Assembly: GCA_015501595.1 (NCBI GenBank)
Contig: JADNRX010000025.1
Location: forward strand, 62,001 to 126,000
Direction of reading: 5' to 3'
Source of the DNA: Hymenopellis radicata
Taxonomy: Eukaryota; Basidiomycota; Agaricomycetes; Agaricales; Physalacriaceae
DNA: 64,000 nucleotides
Within the stretch, counting starts at the first letter, position 1. Each line of letters opens with the position of its first letter. Positions 1 through 10,530 of the stretch are shown here, piece after piece. The translations under genes and the position numbers were made by a program. Below the pieces are notes generated by a model that had not been told where the DNA came from, did no database searches, and worked only from the letters and a program-made list of their open reading frames with translations.

Positions 1-775
1 GAACCTTTCTCCTTGACCGACTCCAGCTTCGCCCTGTACTTCTCTTTCTTTGCCTCCGGCAGCTGCACGACCTTCGTGACGAGATTCCAGTGAAAGCCGA
101 TATACGTGAAGGCTGTGCTGAAGGGGACGAACTTCGCCTTCGCCCACGGCCATCCTAGCCTTTCCGCAACGTTCCATATCAGCGAGGCGTCGTACGCGTA
201 TTCGAACGTTCCGTCTTTCTTCTTCCTCTTCGGATACCGGAAGAATATGAAGTCGTCGACCCACTTCAGGACTGCCTCCACCCCCGCGAACAGCAGGATG
301 ATGACTATTGCGTCCGCTATCCTCCCAAATATGCCTGGGGAAGGTGAGGCGCCGAAATCCAGGAAGTAACTCATGTGCCATAGCATCCCTATGAGTACCG
401 TTGTGAAGATCCGCTGAGCCGGCCTTGTTGGAACGTTTCTGAAGGCCGAGTCTACATCGAAAACGGCCACCTCTGTCCCTTCAGGCGCCTCCGCTACCTT
501 CAGTAGACATTCTGAGAAGGTTCCCCATTTGCACTGAAATCTATCCGTATCGATTATCGAGTTAATTGACACTTCTTCGGGGTTTATCTGTACCGGTTCT
601 AGCGTTTCTATCTCCTCTTGCTCCATCCCCTTCCTGCGTTCGACTTCTTCTGCGACTTCTTTCGGTAGTGGTACATGCGGGAACGAATGGTCGGTCGTGA
701 TTCTAAGCTTTCCTGGTCTCTGCTCTATAACGTTCAAGGGCGCTGATCTGAATTTTCCTTTATTCGTAGTCAGCC
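1..775 (-). CDS. Reverse transcriptase domain of DIRS-like element (partial, 3' end outside window)
   Basis: An open minus-strand frame covers the RT palm and fingers. Reading inward from about 775 it contains FRSAPLNVIEQRPGK (fingers), then SFPHVP, motif A DVDSAFRNVP, the motif B region FGASPSPGIFGR, motif C WVDDFIFF with two catalytic aspartates, and YIGFHWNL, typical of DIRS RTs. The catalytic residues are intact. The frame differs by one base from the upstream segment ending at 760, so a frameshift (programmed, mutational or sequencing) lies near 760-790. Function: reverse transcription of the element's RNA. Confidence 0.85.
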
Positions 776-1356
776 TTCGGTTCCTTTCGCGTCCGCTCTG
801 AACGCTTACCGATTTTCTGCTCTAACTCTTCCTTTGTATAACCTTTCGAGAGCCTCCCTAATCTGATCTCCTCTCCGTACTGTTGTTCGATGAATGCAAG
901 GTGTTCTGGTGTCTTTGCGTGATTCGGCGGCGTAAAGGAGTGTGTAAGTTCGAAACCCTCTAACCCGAGAGAGAAGCCTTCGCGTATCCCTTTGGAGACG
1001 TCCTGGAATTCTTCCCATATCCCTGCTTCCTTCAGAGCTGCATCCCACTCCTCCGCCTTGAACGGGGTCGTAACCGCGAATAGGTCCTCTGCCTCCGTCG
1101 CCTCTCCTCCCCCCCTCTCCTCCTCCCCTCCCACCTCAGTTTGGGCACGTCTGGGCTCCATGATCTCTGCTTCCGCAGAGGGAGCACGCGTGGAGGAAGT
1201 TCGGTTCGCAGACTGGGCGCCGACAGGTGGTGTTGGTGTTGAAACCGATGCAATACTCGGCGCCGTTCTTGTCCTTCCAGTGGCCGTTCGCGTCTTTGCG
1301 GCATCGGCAGGCTGGTCCTCCTGGGCAGTTCTTGTGGTAGTGGTCGCGTCCTCCAC
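760..1356 (-). CDS. N-terminal part of the DIRS-like pol ORF
   Basis: The C-terminal half of this 198-residue frame matches the region preceding RT motif 1 in DIRS-like pol proteins: a segment with EGFSLGLEGF, a TPPNH motif, then an acidic helix with IRLGRLSKGY, before the fingers domain. The frame stops at 760, where the RT continues in another frame. Its N-terminal half overlaps the end of gag in a different frame, so gag and pol overlap by about 220 bases, as in many retroelements. Where translation of pol begins cannot be decided from sequence. Confidence 0.6.
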   Translation of the reverse strand: MEDATTTTRTAQEDQPADAAKTRTATGRTRTAPSIASVSTPTPPVGAQSANRTSSTRAPSAEAEIMEPRRAQTEVGGEEERGGGEATEAEDLFAVTTPFKAEEWDAALKEAGIWEEFQDVSKGIREGFSLGLEGFELTHSFTPPNHAKTPEHLAFIEQQYGEEIRLGRLSKGYTKEELEQKIGKRSERTRKEPKADYE

Positions 1357-2623
1357 AGTAAATGCACCTCGCTCCTGACGACGAGGACGGCGCTTGCTGC
1401 TTCTGCTTCGCGTATCCTCTGTTCTGCTGCGATTTTCCGGTGCTGGAAGCGGATGAATTGTGGTTCTCTTGCTGAGAATTTTTCTTCGTACCCTGAGCGT
1501 TCTTGTAGACCATCGGCTGGGGTTGCTCTACGGGAACCAGCGACGCAGCGACCCTCGTGTCGTGCTTCACCAGCTCCGCCGCCTTGTCCCAGTCCCTCGA
1601 ACACCAAACGTCCGGCCTCATGTTTCCTTCCGCCCTCGCGAACGACATGATGATATCCGCCACGTAAAGCTTTGAGGTCTCGAAGCCCAGTACCTCGCTC
1701 TGCTTCCGAATTACATCTTTCGCCATCTCAGCGAACCTGTCCGCCACCTCAGTCGCTGGCGCCATCTCCTCTCTCTTCGGGACGTAGAAATCTCTGATGG
1801 CGTCCACCAACGCCCACAGGGCTCTCATCCACGTCGCCGACGGCATCCTGAAGTCCGCCGCCTGCATCGCCTCGAACGACTTGAGCGTCTTTACCACGAT
1901 CTTCCCGTTCTCGAGCGCGATCCTCTTATCGTCTTCGCCAAGGTTCCGGAATGCCTCCTTGCGGCTCTCCTCCTCCGTTAGCTGACTCAGGTATATGGGC
2001 ACCTGGAAGCCTTCCTTCAGTATCGCTACCACCGCCGCTGGTACTACGAAGGCTTGACGCGCCGGAAGGTCCATCCTCGAGACTTCCTTTCCGCACGTGT
2101 CCCAGGCGTTCTTCTTCTTCGGTGGCGCCGTCGCTGGAGTGTCCTGCGTCCCCGGCGAGCGCCGTCTCTTCTGCAGAGGCGACTTCAGTTTCTCCTCCAG
2201 CCTCGTTCTCTTCTTCCGCCTGTTCTCGGCCGGCGACAGGCCGCTCGAAGGCGCCGTTTTCTTCAGACCTCGTGCGCATCTGGCCAGTTCGAAAACTGAC
2301 TCGAAGCCCAACAACTTCGCCAGTCTGAGACTCTGCTCCGGGCTCGGGACCGCCTCGTCTAGCTCTCTCCTGAGCTTCTCGTCGTCATCCTCGTCCTCCT
2401 CCACCTCCGACTGCACCTCCTCCCTGACAGGCGTCGACGGCGGCGGGACTTCCTTTGGGGCGCGGCTGGTCGATTCCCTCCTCTCTGGAGCCTTCCCATC
2501 CTTCTTACGCCTTGCCTCCTTCAGACGGTCCTCTTCCGCCTTCAGTTCCGCGAGTCGCGCCTTGGAGTTCTCTATCTCCTTGCGCTTCTCCTCTCTCTTC
2601 CTCTCCTTCTTCTCTTTCTTCAA
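1136..2623 (-). CDS. Gag-like protein with two CCHC-type zinc knuckles
   Basis: A 495-residue frame starts with a strongly charged Lys/Glu/Arg-rich stretch (about residues 1-60, likely coiled coil), has a Ser/Pro/Glu-rich linker, a globular central region (about 190-380), and ends in two zinc knuckles: CIYCGGRDHYHKNC and CSLCGSRDHGAQTC. Two CX2CX4HX4C knuckles are the hallmark of nucleocapsid/gag proteins and bind element RNA. It lies immediately upstream of and overlaps the pol frame. Composition is GC-rich like the rest of the element. The true start may be further upstream, in the 2624-3925 segment, in another frame. Confidence 0.7.
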   Translation of the reverse strand: MKKEKKERKREEKRKEIENSKARLAELKAEEDRLKEARRKKDGKAPERRESTSRAPKEVPPPSTPVREEVQSEVEEDEDDDEKLRRELDEAVPSPEQSLRLAKLLGFESVFELARCARGLKKTAPSSGLSPAENRRKKRTRLEEKLKSPLQKRRRSPGTQDTPATAPPKKKNAWDTCGKEVSRMDLPARQAFVVPAAVVAILKEGFQVPIYLSQLTEEESRKEAFRNLGEDDKRIALENGKIVVKTLKSFEAMQAADFRMPSATWMRALWALVDAIRDFYVPKREEMAPATEVADRFAEMAKDVIRKQSEVLGFETSKLYVADIIMSFARAEGNMRPDVWCSRDWDKAAELVKHDTRVAASLVPVEQPQPMVYKNAQGTKKNSQQENHNSSASSTGKSQQNRGYAKQKQQAPSSSSGARCIYCGGRDHYHKNCPGGPACRCRKDANGHWKDKNGAEYCIGFNTNTTCRRPVCEPNFLHACSLCGSRDHGAQTCPN

Positions 2624-3925
2624 CCTCTCCCTTTCCTGCTTCTTTCTGTCGTCCGCGCGGGTGGTTTCCTCCTCTATCCCAGCCTGCGCGCGGTCGATCT
2701 CCTCCTGTAAACCTTGAATGCAGCGCCTCGTCTCTTCGTCGGTCGACTCGTCTGAGATCGAACCTGGGTCGCTGTTGGAGTCGCTGTTCTCCGCTAGAAC
2801 GCGCTCCTGCTCCCCTTCCTCTGGCGCTGCCTCTCTCTCGAGGCCTTCGCCGCCTCCTTCAGCTCTTCCGGCGTGAGAGGCTTGCTCTTCGCGGTCTTAA
2901 GGATCGGCTTCGGCGCCTGCTGCGGTTGGACTTCCGCCTGTCCTGACGCACCGCTCTTCGTAGCGGATCTGGTCGCCGCCGCGCCGCCCATCTTCGCTGA
3001 GTGAGACCCTGTAAACGACGTCAGCTGGGGCTCTTCCAACCAGACATCGTGCAGCGTGACCGCTACGCCCTGGGGACGGGGGAGGCAGTCCGAAGACTCT
3101 TCCCTCCCCTCCCCCCCTCCCCCATCAGGGAGGGGACCGGACGCCGTCGCTGCCATGTTCGAACGGGCGCTGCTCACCTGTCGCTTCAGCTGCCGCTCTG
3201 GCGCTCTTAAGCTCGTCCAGCCCCTTCTGCCTTGCCGGGGTGAACTTTCCCGAGGTCTTCGGCGGCTGTCCCGCCTCCGCTCCTCCCGTCCTGCTGCCTC
3301 CCGAGCTTGCCGCAGCGCGCCCGATAGACTGCATGAAAGGATTTGCGCCTGCTCTCCCTCCTGGGCCGTCGCCTCTCCCTCCCAGAAACGGGGACGGCAT
3401 CAGCCCCGGCCCGGGGCCTTTGCCGAACCGGACCGATCCGAAACCCGATCCTGGTTCGCGATCGGGCAAAGCCCCGTCAACTTCGGGGGCGCTCGAAGCC
3501 CGCTGAGCCGTCGACGGACGTGTCGAAGCTCTGGAAACTCGCGTCTTCTCATTGGCTGGCTTCGGTCCGGGGTTCCTCGCCGAGTTCGACTGCAGAGTCT
3601 CGCCGTCGCTGAACTCCTCGATTTCGTCGCGCCCTTGGATGTCGCCCTCCGCGTCGTCCGTGGCGATGTCCTCTGCCTCTTCCAGCATGTCTTCCATGGA
3701 AACGCCTTTACCGTTCTCTCCCTGCGGAGGCGATGAGGCGCGAGATCTGTCCTTCGAGCCGCCTTTCGGCTTTCCCGCCACGCTCTTTCGTCCTCTGCCG
3801 GAGAGCGTGCCGCTGACCGCCTGGTATCTGTTGTCGTCTACACTCACCAACGGCTCGGAAGGCGGGGCCTTCGAGCGTGTCGTCCTAACCGGCCTGCCTG
3901 GCCTATAGTCCGCGTCGTCTGCCAT
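2624..3925 (-). pseudogene. N-terminal gag-like segment of the element, frame-broken
   Basis: Two overlapping minus-strand frames (3125-3925, starting MADDADYRPG, and 2794-3177) encode a Ser/Pro/Gly/Arg-rich low-complexity protein and then a basic helix ending near 2794. The next frame (1136-2623) begins with the same type of basic helix. The join needs at least one frame change, and runs of C/G near 3100-3130 are likely sites of indels. I read it as the disordered N-terminus of gag. No recognised fold. Alternatively it is a separate small ORF1 of the element. Confidence 0.45.
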
Positions 3926-4039
3926 GGTTCGTTGGCTTGCTCGTCGTTGTGCGATTTAGTTGCCGCCTAAGCTCTAGAGACTCGAGAGTCCTTAAAAACG
4001 AAAGAAACTGCTGGCCAGGTGTCGTCGACGCTGGTCCAG

Positions 4040-4925
4040 CTATCGGCAGACGACGGAGACAGATGGTGGAAAGAAGCAAGCGTGACACCGATCACGTGTC
4101 GTGTTGCGCGCCTGCGAGAAACAACGCCTCGATTCCTCCTTCCCGCGCCTGAACCCCCTCGAGGCTTCTAGATCGACGTTAACATCATCAAGAACGAGTG
4201 TTTCGAGGCTCGCACAACTCTCGAGCAGCCCCACCAAGGAGACGACGTCTGGGAAGGCTACGCATGACAGGCTGAGGTATCTGAGCTGGTGACACGCTCT
4301 TAGAACGGCAAATAGTGGCTCATATATGACCTGCAAAGCATCCCAATAGCAGGACTCGAATCTGAGGCTCTCGATCTTTGTGCACATTGCGAGATAGCCA
4401 GTGATGACGCCTTGGACATCAGATGCGAGTGGATTCTTGAATCTACAGGAGTATCTCGAAAACGTATGGCCGAACGTGAGATGTCGCGTGTACTGGGGGA
4501 TGTGCGGTGCGATTTCGAGAAGACGTTGGAACTGGCTGGGGGTGCCAATGGTGAAGAAGACGGGATCTGGGACGCCGCGGAGTTGCTTGCGTACCTGGTA
4601 TTCGTCTGAGCCATAAAAGAAGGCGGGACTAGTATGGATGAAGTTGGTGTGAATCTTGACAGAAGAAAAGAGGAAGGATTGGGCAATGGGTGTCCAGACT
4701 TTGGAAACGAGGGAGAGTGAATGCAGGTCTTGTGCGCTGTAGCGCCCGGCATGTTTGATAATGGGCTCGATGAGTTCGACAGGGAGATATAATCCCGGAT
4801 GGGACGTCTGCTTGGTACTATATTCAATGATTGAACAGGATGTTGTGGGTGCAGAATTACCATTGAAGACATAGTCTGATTTAAATCGACAAGAGTTTGG
4901 TAATAGAGGGCAAGTATTCCTCTAG
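4040..4925 (-). pseudogene. F-box/LRR-type gene fragment, truncated at both ends
   Basis: One minus-strand frame stays open from about 4925 to 4040. It contains an F-box-like helix pair with LPVELIEPIIKHAG followed by SLSLVSKVWTPIAQ, the usual agaricomycete F-box start, then leucine-rich segments such as LRYLSLSC and LETLVLDDV. No in-frame ATG is present before the F-box; the upstream boundary looks like a splice acceptor and no first exon was found. The 3' end runs out next to the DIRS-like element, so the C-terminus has probably been lost. Function would be substrate recognition for an SCF ubiquitin ligase. Confidence 0.6.
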
Positions 4926-5156
4926 CATGCCAGACAGTGAGAGGATGAAAGAAAAGACTTCGGCAACTTCCGCCGATCAGGTGTTTGGCTTTAGCCGCTG
5001 ACAAGTTTCAAGTGCAAACAGACTAGAACAAGCACGTATGAATAATGATAATGATGTGATTTACAAAAGTACATTCGTTCTAACTTCTTAACTTGAATAT
5101 GTGCAGATCGAAGTAAAATGTCCACGCAGCCAACCCAATGCAAAAATATACAATTG

Positions 5157-7226
5157 TTATGCTTGAACATTAAACACGCCACCCATTCCACGCACGAACG
5201 CAACCATGCTCATGGCGCCAGGATCTGGAGGTAGCGCACCACGATCCGCACCAACATATGTCGCACGGCCAAGTTTTGCGACCAAGTCTTTTGTGCCCTC
5301 ACCACCTGCAACGCATCGCCTGATTGCCTCTGCTAACCCGGCCTGGTCTGACGAAGCCGGTGCTGACAGGCCCTCGACGAAAGGGATGAGAGCATCCATA
5401 ACTGTTCTGTGACCCACGCGTGCCTTGGTGCTCTGGCCGAGTGTGTCGATAGCCTTGGCTGCGCTTCGCCCCAGAAACCAACGTCAACTGGCCGACTGGT
5501 TCCTAATAACCGAACCTCTGCGGTGAGGGCAGCCAGGAAAATGCTGTAAATGGCGCCCAGAGTTCCGCCGCAGTTATCTATGAATTTAGTCAGTCAATGA
5601 ATTAGATGAGCACTGGTTCATGCTTACCGTCAATGATTTCGGTGATGTCTCTTAATGTGGCGACGAGATCACCGTCCTTTCCGAGGCCTTTGTCGAGAGC
5701 AGCCATGACGGCCTTGGCACCTATGGCGCACGTCTCTCCACAATCGCCATCGCCGACAATCTACCCCAAAAAAGGTTAGCAGTGCGCCAAGGTTCGAGTT
5801 TGAGACCTACAGTATCCCACTTCGTTAGGTCAGGTTCAGCGTCATACACAGCTTGAGCTCCATATTGAATGGCACGACGAAGAACTTCAGGATCAGCTGG
5901 GACAGAAATTAATAAAGAACAAGATGAAGCAAGTGTTGAAACGAACCTGTAGCTTTGGGTCCGGCACTCTCTGCTTGAGCAACGACGGGCTCTTCCTTGA
6001 CCTCGATAATCTTCTCTTCCCGGGTCCTCTTCTTCAGATTCTCCGGGACAGGGTATATATTCCCTCCGGGCCAAGCAGCGCTGGCGTGCGGCGCGTCGTA
6101 TAGATCAATGATCTCTTCTTCACCCTTTCCACTATTTAATATACGGGCGGAATGAGAGACGTTGAGCAGTGTTATCGAGAAACCCGGCGCGTTGAGTGAG
6201 GTCATGAAAGAACCGCATTGTATACGTTCAATTCGTATTTTGAGTGGGTGCGATTCTGAACGGAAATCTATTAGATTAAGGTTGGTCGAATCAAACGAGC
6301 ACATACCAAGCTGTTTGGTCGCTTCATCAACAACAGCGTACATCTCGAGCGTGCTCATGCCACCCATGTTGTTGACGAATAAGATAACACCATCGTTCTC
6401 CTGGAAAGGAACAAAGGCGCGCTCCGGATCCTCCTGGTTCAATAGCAGATCAAGCATGCGCTCGATGAGCTTGTCGGGTGGAGGCTGTGGGCTAACGACA
6501 TATACGCCCGGCTCGTTGTGCAAACCAAGTCCAATCTCAATAGTGTCTTCGCCAATGACGCCGTATTTAGCATTGTCGCGTCCAGGGACGTGACAGTGCC
6601 CGAGCGTGCATCCGATAGAGAGAAGACCATCCGTAACGGCTTTGCCAAAGGCAAGCGTCTCTGAAAAAGAATAATTTGCTTCGGCTGCCGCACCAAGGAG
6701 TTTGCACGCGAGAATGGTACCCGCCATCGCACGACGACCAACCAAAGCTCCTTTGGTCCGGCCGACACTGACGTCGTCGCAGATGGGAAGGATAGCGATA
6801 TTATCGATGCCATTGGCGCGCGCCTGCTGACACGCCAAACCAAAATGAAGATTGTCGCCGTGTAATTGGTGATAATCAGGATGATTCCTGCCGTCGATGG
6901 AACGGCCTTGACGGCGGTATAGACCTGCTTAGCAGAGGGACTGGCAAAAGTGTCTCCGCTGACAGATGCGGAAAGAAAACCGCGTCCAACGAAACCGGTA
7001 GATCCTGGCCTATTGGGATGTCAGTTTTGCGATAATCGAGGAGAGGAAATCGCTTGCTCATGGCCTGCTCCACCACCACAAATCAATGACACTTTACTAG
7101 TGTCATGGGCGGCGTTGATGACTGTTTTTGTCGCGGGAAGCAGAGACAAGGACGGATGCGATGCGACAAGACCCCTCAGAGAGCGAACAACGAGAGTGGC
7201 GTGGTCGGGAAGATATGGCGGTCCAT
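5157..7226 (-). CDS. DAK1: Dihydroxyacetone kinase (glycerone kinase), with apparent frameshifts
   Basis: Single-chain ATP-dependent DAK that phosphorylates dihydroxyacetone to DHAP, usually cytosolic, and detoxifies DHA in glycerol and methanol metabolism. N-terminal DhaK: SLSLLPATKTV, ICGGGAGHEP, GFVGRGFLSASVSGD, and TLGHCHVPG carrying the substrate-binding His. C-terminal DhaL: VGDGDCGET (Mg-ATP aspartates), DNCGGTLGA, and the end at MVAFVRGMGG. Several short introns; the one at 7010-7057 fits a GC-AG intron. The likely start is ATG at 7226 (MDRHIFP). Three single-base deletions are needed to keep frame: near 7208, 6858 and 5462, each in a short G or C run. Either sequence errors or a recent pseudogene. 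Confidence 0.85.
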
Positions 7227-7604
7227 GGTGCGTGATCAGCACTGCTGAGCAGCATCCTGGGGTTATATTGGAGCAGACACAGATGCGGAACTATATGTTT
7301 CCGTACGGTCAGAAGTTCGGAGAGATGAAGGGATCTTCATGTGACTGTGTAGGAGGCGGGGGAATTTTGAGGGGCCCCCGCACCATTGCAAGATCCGACT
7401 ACCCGCACGAAGGCGCCGGATGGAGAGCTTGGGAAACCGGGATGGTGCAGGTCAAGCGCAGACGTCGGAGGTCAACTGTACAGATCATAGTTATCGTTCA
7501 GGACAGAAACCTTGCGGCATATTCCGACGGACTAGAGAGACGAGTAAATTTGGTCCCACAAACTAAAACAATATTATTGCAAGTTCAAATGTTCAAGTTC
7601 TAGT

Positions 7605-7836
7605 TGTAAACCCGTTCTTCGACGGATTTAGACATTTCAGGTTAGGGTTACATTTCCGTATTTAGCTATGGCTACGCGTCGTCTTTCCTCAGTCTCCTAC
7701 CACCATGTTTCTCGTAGCGTCGTTGTACCCGAACAGAGGCGTCGTTCTTGTTTCCTCTGCTCGATTCTCTCCTTCTCGTCGCGCTCTCTCGTTCTCATCC
7801 AGTGTTTTCCACTCGTCTTCGGACAGTGGGTTTCCA
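7605..7836 (+). repeat. Left LTR of the LARD-like element
   Basis: Begins TGTAAACCCGTTCTTCGACG and ends GGGTTTCCA. Near-identical to 13473-13705, with small differences, mostly in T or C runs. Preceded by CTAGT. Confidence 0.85.
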
Positions 7837-8500
7837 CTTTTTTTTAAACACGCAACGACGCCTCTGCGCCGCCTTTTGGCGCGCGCTGCTCACTCCGCCC
7901 AACGACCAGAAGCTTTCGATGACACATCCGACCTCCCGCCTTTGCCGCGCACCATCATTCCTTTTCCATCGCCCCGCCGACGACTCTTGCGCGCATCACG
8001 CGTTCCTTGGCTGTGTGACGCGTTTACGCTGTCCCGCCTTTATCCAAATGCCCGGATTTCGCACTGCAGAGTCTCCGACTGCTCTTGCACTCGCTGTTCA
8101 TCACCTGCATGCCCGTGACATGCCGCCTTTACGCGCGAGTTCCTGGAGAGTTGCCTCGCTCAATGCTGCTCACCACGCTCTGGCTGATGCGCTCCTCAAT
8201 GCATCCACGGTCATTGCCATACCCCGCCTTTCCCCCTTCATACCATATTCTCCTGCTTCATTGCTCCCGACACCCTCATGAACCCAGTGTCATCGCTGTG
8301 ATCCCGCCCCCAATCATGAACTCCTGCCACCGCCTTTCGTTGCCCTCCCCAAGTCTCCCAGCACTCAACTGTCTTACCCGTGTCTTCTGTCTACCGAATC
8401 GTCTGCCGTCTTTTTATGAATTCCCGTATTCCCCGTATTCCCGTTTTCTATGTGCCGCTGGACCTTGGCCACGCCGCGTTATCGTGCTGTCATGATACAT
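7837..8500. other. LARD interior, no recognisable gene
   Basis: GC-rich, pyrimidine-rich DNA following the left LTR. Open frames on the plus strand up to 8281 give Ala/Leu/Ser/Pro-rich translations with no motif I recognise. No convincing tRNA primer-binding site was seen right after the LTR. Confidence 0.4.
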
Positions 8501-8900
8501 CAGGAATATGGGTCTTGGACCTAGGTTTACTATAGTTAACCAAAGGGAATCTGGTTAACCTAGAGCTTAGAAGTCTCCGATGCAGCCAGATCAACTCAGG
8601 ACACAGTCTACACCTGCATGCATTCCCAAGTTAACTTTAAGTCAACTTCAGTCAACCTGAACGGCATAGGATTCAATCTAAGCTAACTCTAAGTCATCTC
8701 CAGTATGCCTAAGTCATCTCCAGTGCACCTTCAAGTAAACTTATGTTATTTTCATGAAGTCTCAGAAGGAACTTAGTTTATGCAGTAAACTTAGTCAAGC
8801 AGGCAATACTCCAAGAACAGGGCATACAAGAGATTCCACAGCCTCTTTATATTGAATATATAACAACAGAATTACTCTATAGCTCAAGAAACCCCAACAA
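8501..8900 (+). repeat. AT-rich LTR-like repeat with AAGTCATCTCCAG motifs
   Basis: Starts near GATACATCAGGAA and is full of short reiterated motifs (AAGTCAACTT, TAAGTCATCTCCAGT). A similar sequence lies in inverted orientation at 13110-13400 inside the same element. The style matches other stretches at 57850-58490 and 62870-63280, suggesting a family of degenerate LTRs or transposon ends. Confidence 0.5.
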
Positions 8901-8939
8901 TAATCTCCAAGCATGTCAGCCTAGACCGCGGCATGATGC

Positions 8940-9650
8940 TGTCTGCTTGCATGAGTCGACGTGGAGAAAACGGAGAGAAAACATACCTGTGCTATACACT
9001 CCATCTGTCCTCATTGTTGTCGTGGCCATGCTCAATCCTCATGGTCGCCGTGCGCAGTTGTCCTCATCGGTTCTTCCTGGTCATCACCATACTCTACCCT
9101 TGTCCTCGGTCCAAGTCATAATCGTGTTCGGTTTGTGGTCTCATCGTCGTCGTACTCGGTCCGTGTCCTCATTGTCACTATACTTGATCCTTGTCACTCA
9201 TTGTGGTTGTGTTCTGTCCGCGTCCTTGTTGTCGCCATACTCGGTCCGTCCTTGTCGTCGCTCGTTGTCCTGGTCGCTGTGTCGTCGTCATTTTGGTCCT
9301 CGATGCACGTCGTCATTCGGTTCTTGTTCTTGGTCCCTGTCCACGTCGTTGCGCAGTCCTCGTCTATGTCGTCACGCAGTCCTCGTCCACGGCTTCATGG
9401 GGCCCTCGTACTCGTCATCGCGTGGTGTCGTCGTAGTTGTAGTGCTCGTAATACTCGGTTGTGGGGATCGTCGTGTCGTCATGGTTGCAGTGCTCGGTCG
9501 TGGTGCTCGGTCATGATCCTCGTAATACTCGGAATCGTGGTGTTATCGTGGTTGTGGTGCTTGTCCCGCTTGTGGGTCGTCGGGGGCAGTCGGGTCGTCG
9601 CCATAGGGATGCTCATTGGAAGGCATGGTCATTGTCTATGGGCAAAGTTA
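8940..9650 (+). repeat. Degenerate GTC/CTCGT-rich minisatellite-like tract
   Basis: Built of imperfect reiterations of GTCGTCCTCGT-type words (with Val/Leu/Ser/Arg-rich translations in all plus frames). It resembles the more regular 21-bp array at 58580-58855, which likewise follows an LTR-like AT-rich stretch. Open frames here are by-products of the repeat. Confidence 0.55.
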
Positions 9651-9823
9651 GTGCCTATCAAGTGATAAGGCCGCGACGACACACCGTTGCAAAAACTCTT
9701 CTAAACAACGAGTGCAATACCCTAGCAGAGCACAGTTAACAGCCGCAAGACGGCTTAGAGAAGTGCACTCACCAGTGTTGGAGCGGTTTGCCGTCGGGTG
9801 CTGCATCATGAGCGAGGTCATCG

Positions 9824-9905
9824 TGGTTGAAGAAAGCGATGTAGTCGTGGTTGAGGAAAGTGGCATCATGGTGGTTGAAGAAAGCACCGTCGTCGTGGTC
9901 GAAAT
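9824..9905 (+). repeat. 24-bp tandem repeat, about 3.3 copies
   Basis: Units start GTGGTTGAAGAAAGC or GTGGTTGAGGAAAGT and repeat every 24 bases, giving a VVEES repeat in one frame. No sign of an expressed gene. Confidence 0.6.
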
Positions 9906-9929
9906 GGTGTCGTTGCAGTGGTGGTTATA

Positions 9930-10360
9930 AAAATAGAGTTAGTGGCTATAGTGCGGGAAAGAGCACACTCGCATTAGTTTTCCTAAGTTTTCCACTAGTG
10001 GACGATGGTGGTAGAAGGAGAGGGCAGATGACCGGACTTGGAGGCCCGCGATCGACGAAAACCCAACATGCACGTGACGTGGCTTCTCCCGTCGTTCAGC
10101 CGTTCGGGAGTCGGCAGTCGTACTTGAATAAAATTGGTGAGTGACCAAGAGAAACAGAAGAATGAAAGAACAGAGACAAAGCTGACAGCCGGCCTACAAA
10201 GCCCTGCTCAAGGTCGGCCTGGCTCTACATAGGCCGGCTGTCAAATTGTATCTGCTGTTGATATTGACGCGTTGACGGGTGAGCACACCGGCGAGCAGCC
10301 AGAACGACGTCGAAGATGGTGGTAAGAGACGAAGAGTACATAACACTTTTGATCGAAGTT
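9930..10360. other. LARD interior, no recognisable gene
   Basis: Unique-looking DNA with a short GCCGGCC-containing inverted repeat near 10180-10230 (ACAGCCGGCCTA against TAGGCCGGCTGT). No domain or splice-supported frame was found. Confidence 0.35.
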
Positions 10361-10364
10361 GGTC

Positions 10365-10530
10365 AGCAAGGTGTACTGTTACATGGTGAGTTTCCCATAG
10401 CGGGAAACTCGCTCTGCAGCCTCACCTCAATGTTCTATGCACATCATCGAAGAGAATCATTTATTCATGCCAGCCGACCATCCCCGAGCAATTGCGCAGG
10501 GCCAGTCGACGTGCATGATGCACTTCCCGC
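10365..10530 (+). repeat. Copy 1 of a diverged ~150-bp duplication
   Basis: Shares with 11120-11255 the order GTTACATGG..ACTTTCCCATA, CATTCATGCC and CATCCCCGAGCAATTGCGC followed by CATGCATGATG. The two copies have many substitutions and indels. No gene function is evident. Confidence 0.6.

Larger units (their letters stand above)
1..3925 (-). mobile_element. DIRS-like retrotransposon, 5' part (truncated by window edge)
   Basis: Read on the minus strand, this stretch runs from an Arg/Ser/Pro-rich N-terminal gag-like segment, through a charged coiled-coil and zinc-knuckle segment, into a reverse transcriptase that leaves the window at position 1. The RT resembles the DIRS/tyrosine-recombinase type common in Agaricomycetes: motif A reads DVDSAFRNVP, motif C reads WVDDFIFF, followed by an IGFHWNL motif. 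No LTR is visible upstream of 3925, which fits DIRS-type elements. The recombinase and RNase H would lie left of the window. Several frame changes are needed to read the whole element, so this copy may be inactive or contain sequence errors. Confidence 0.8.

Noticed and set aside
1926..3736. Long plus-strand open frames (up to 226 residues)
   Set aside because: GC-rich shadows opposite the gag-like frames; composition Ser/Pro/Arg with no motif.
4300..5004. 234-residue minus-strand open frame
   Set aside because: Shadow of the F-box/LRR fragment; the F-box and leucine-rich motifs are in another frame.
6090..6200. A further intron in the kinase gene around the NVSHSARILNSGKG segment
   Set aside because: The only candidate would be about 29 nt and out of frame; kept as coding.
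6162..6593. 143-residue plus-strand frame
   Set aside because: Antisense shadow of the dihydroxyacetone kinase.
7227..7242. GTG start for the dihydroxyacetone kinase at 7242
   Set aside because: Nuclear fungal genes start with ATG; the ATG at 7226 followed by MDRHIFP fits the family once a one-base deletion is allowed.
8947..9739. Several 190-230-residue plus-strand frames
   Set aside because: Low-complexity GTC/CTCGT tract open in all three frames; no gene.
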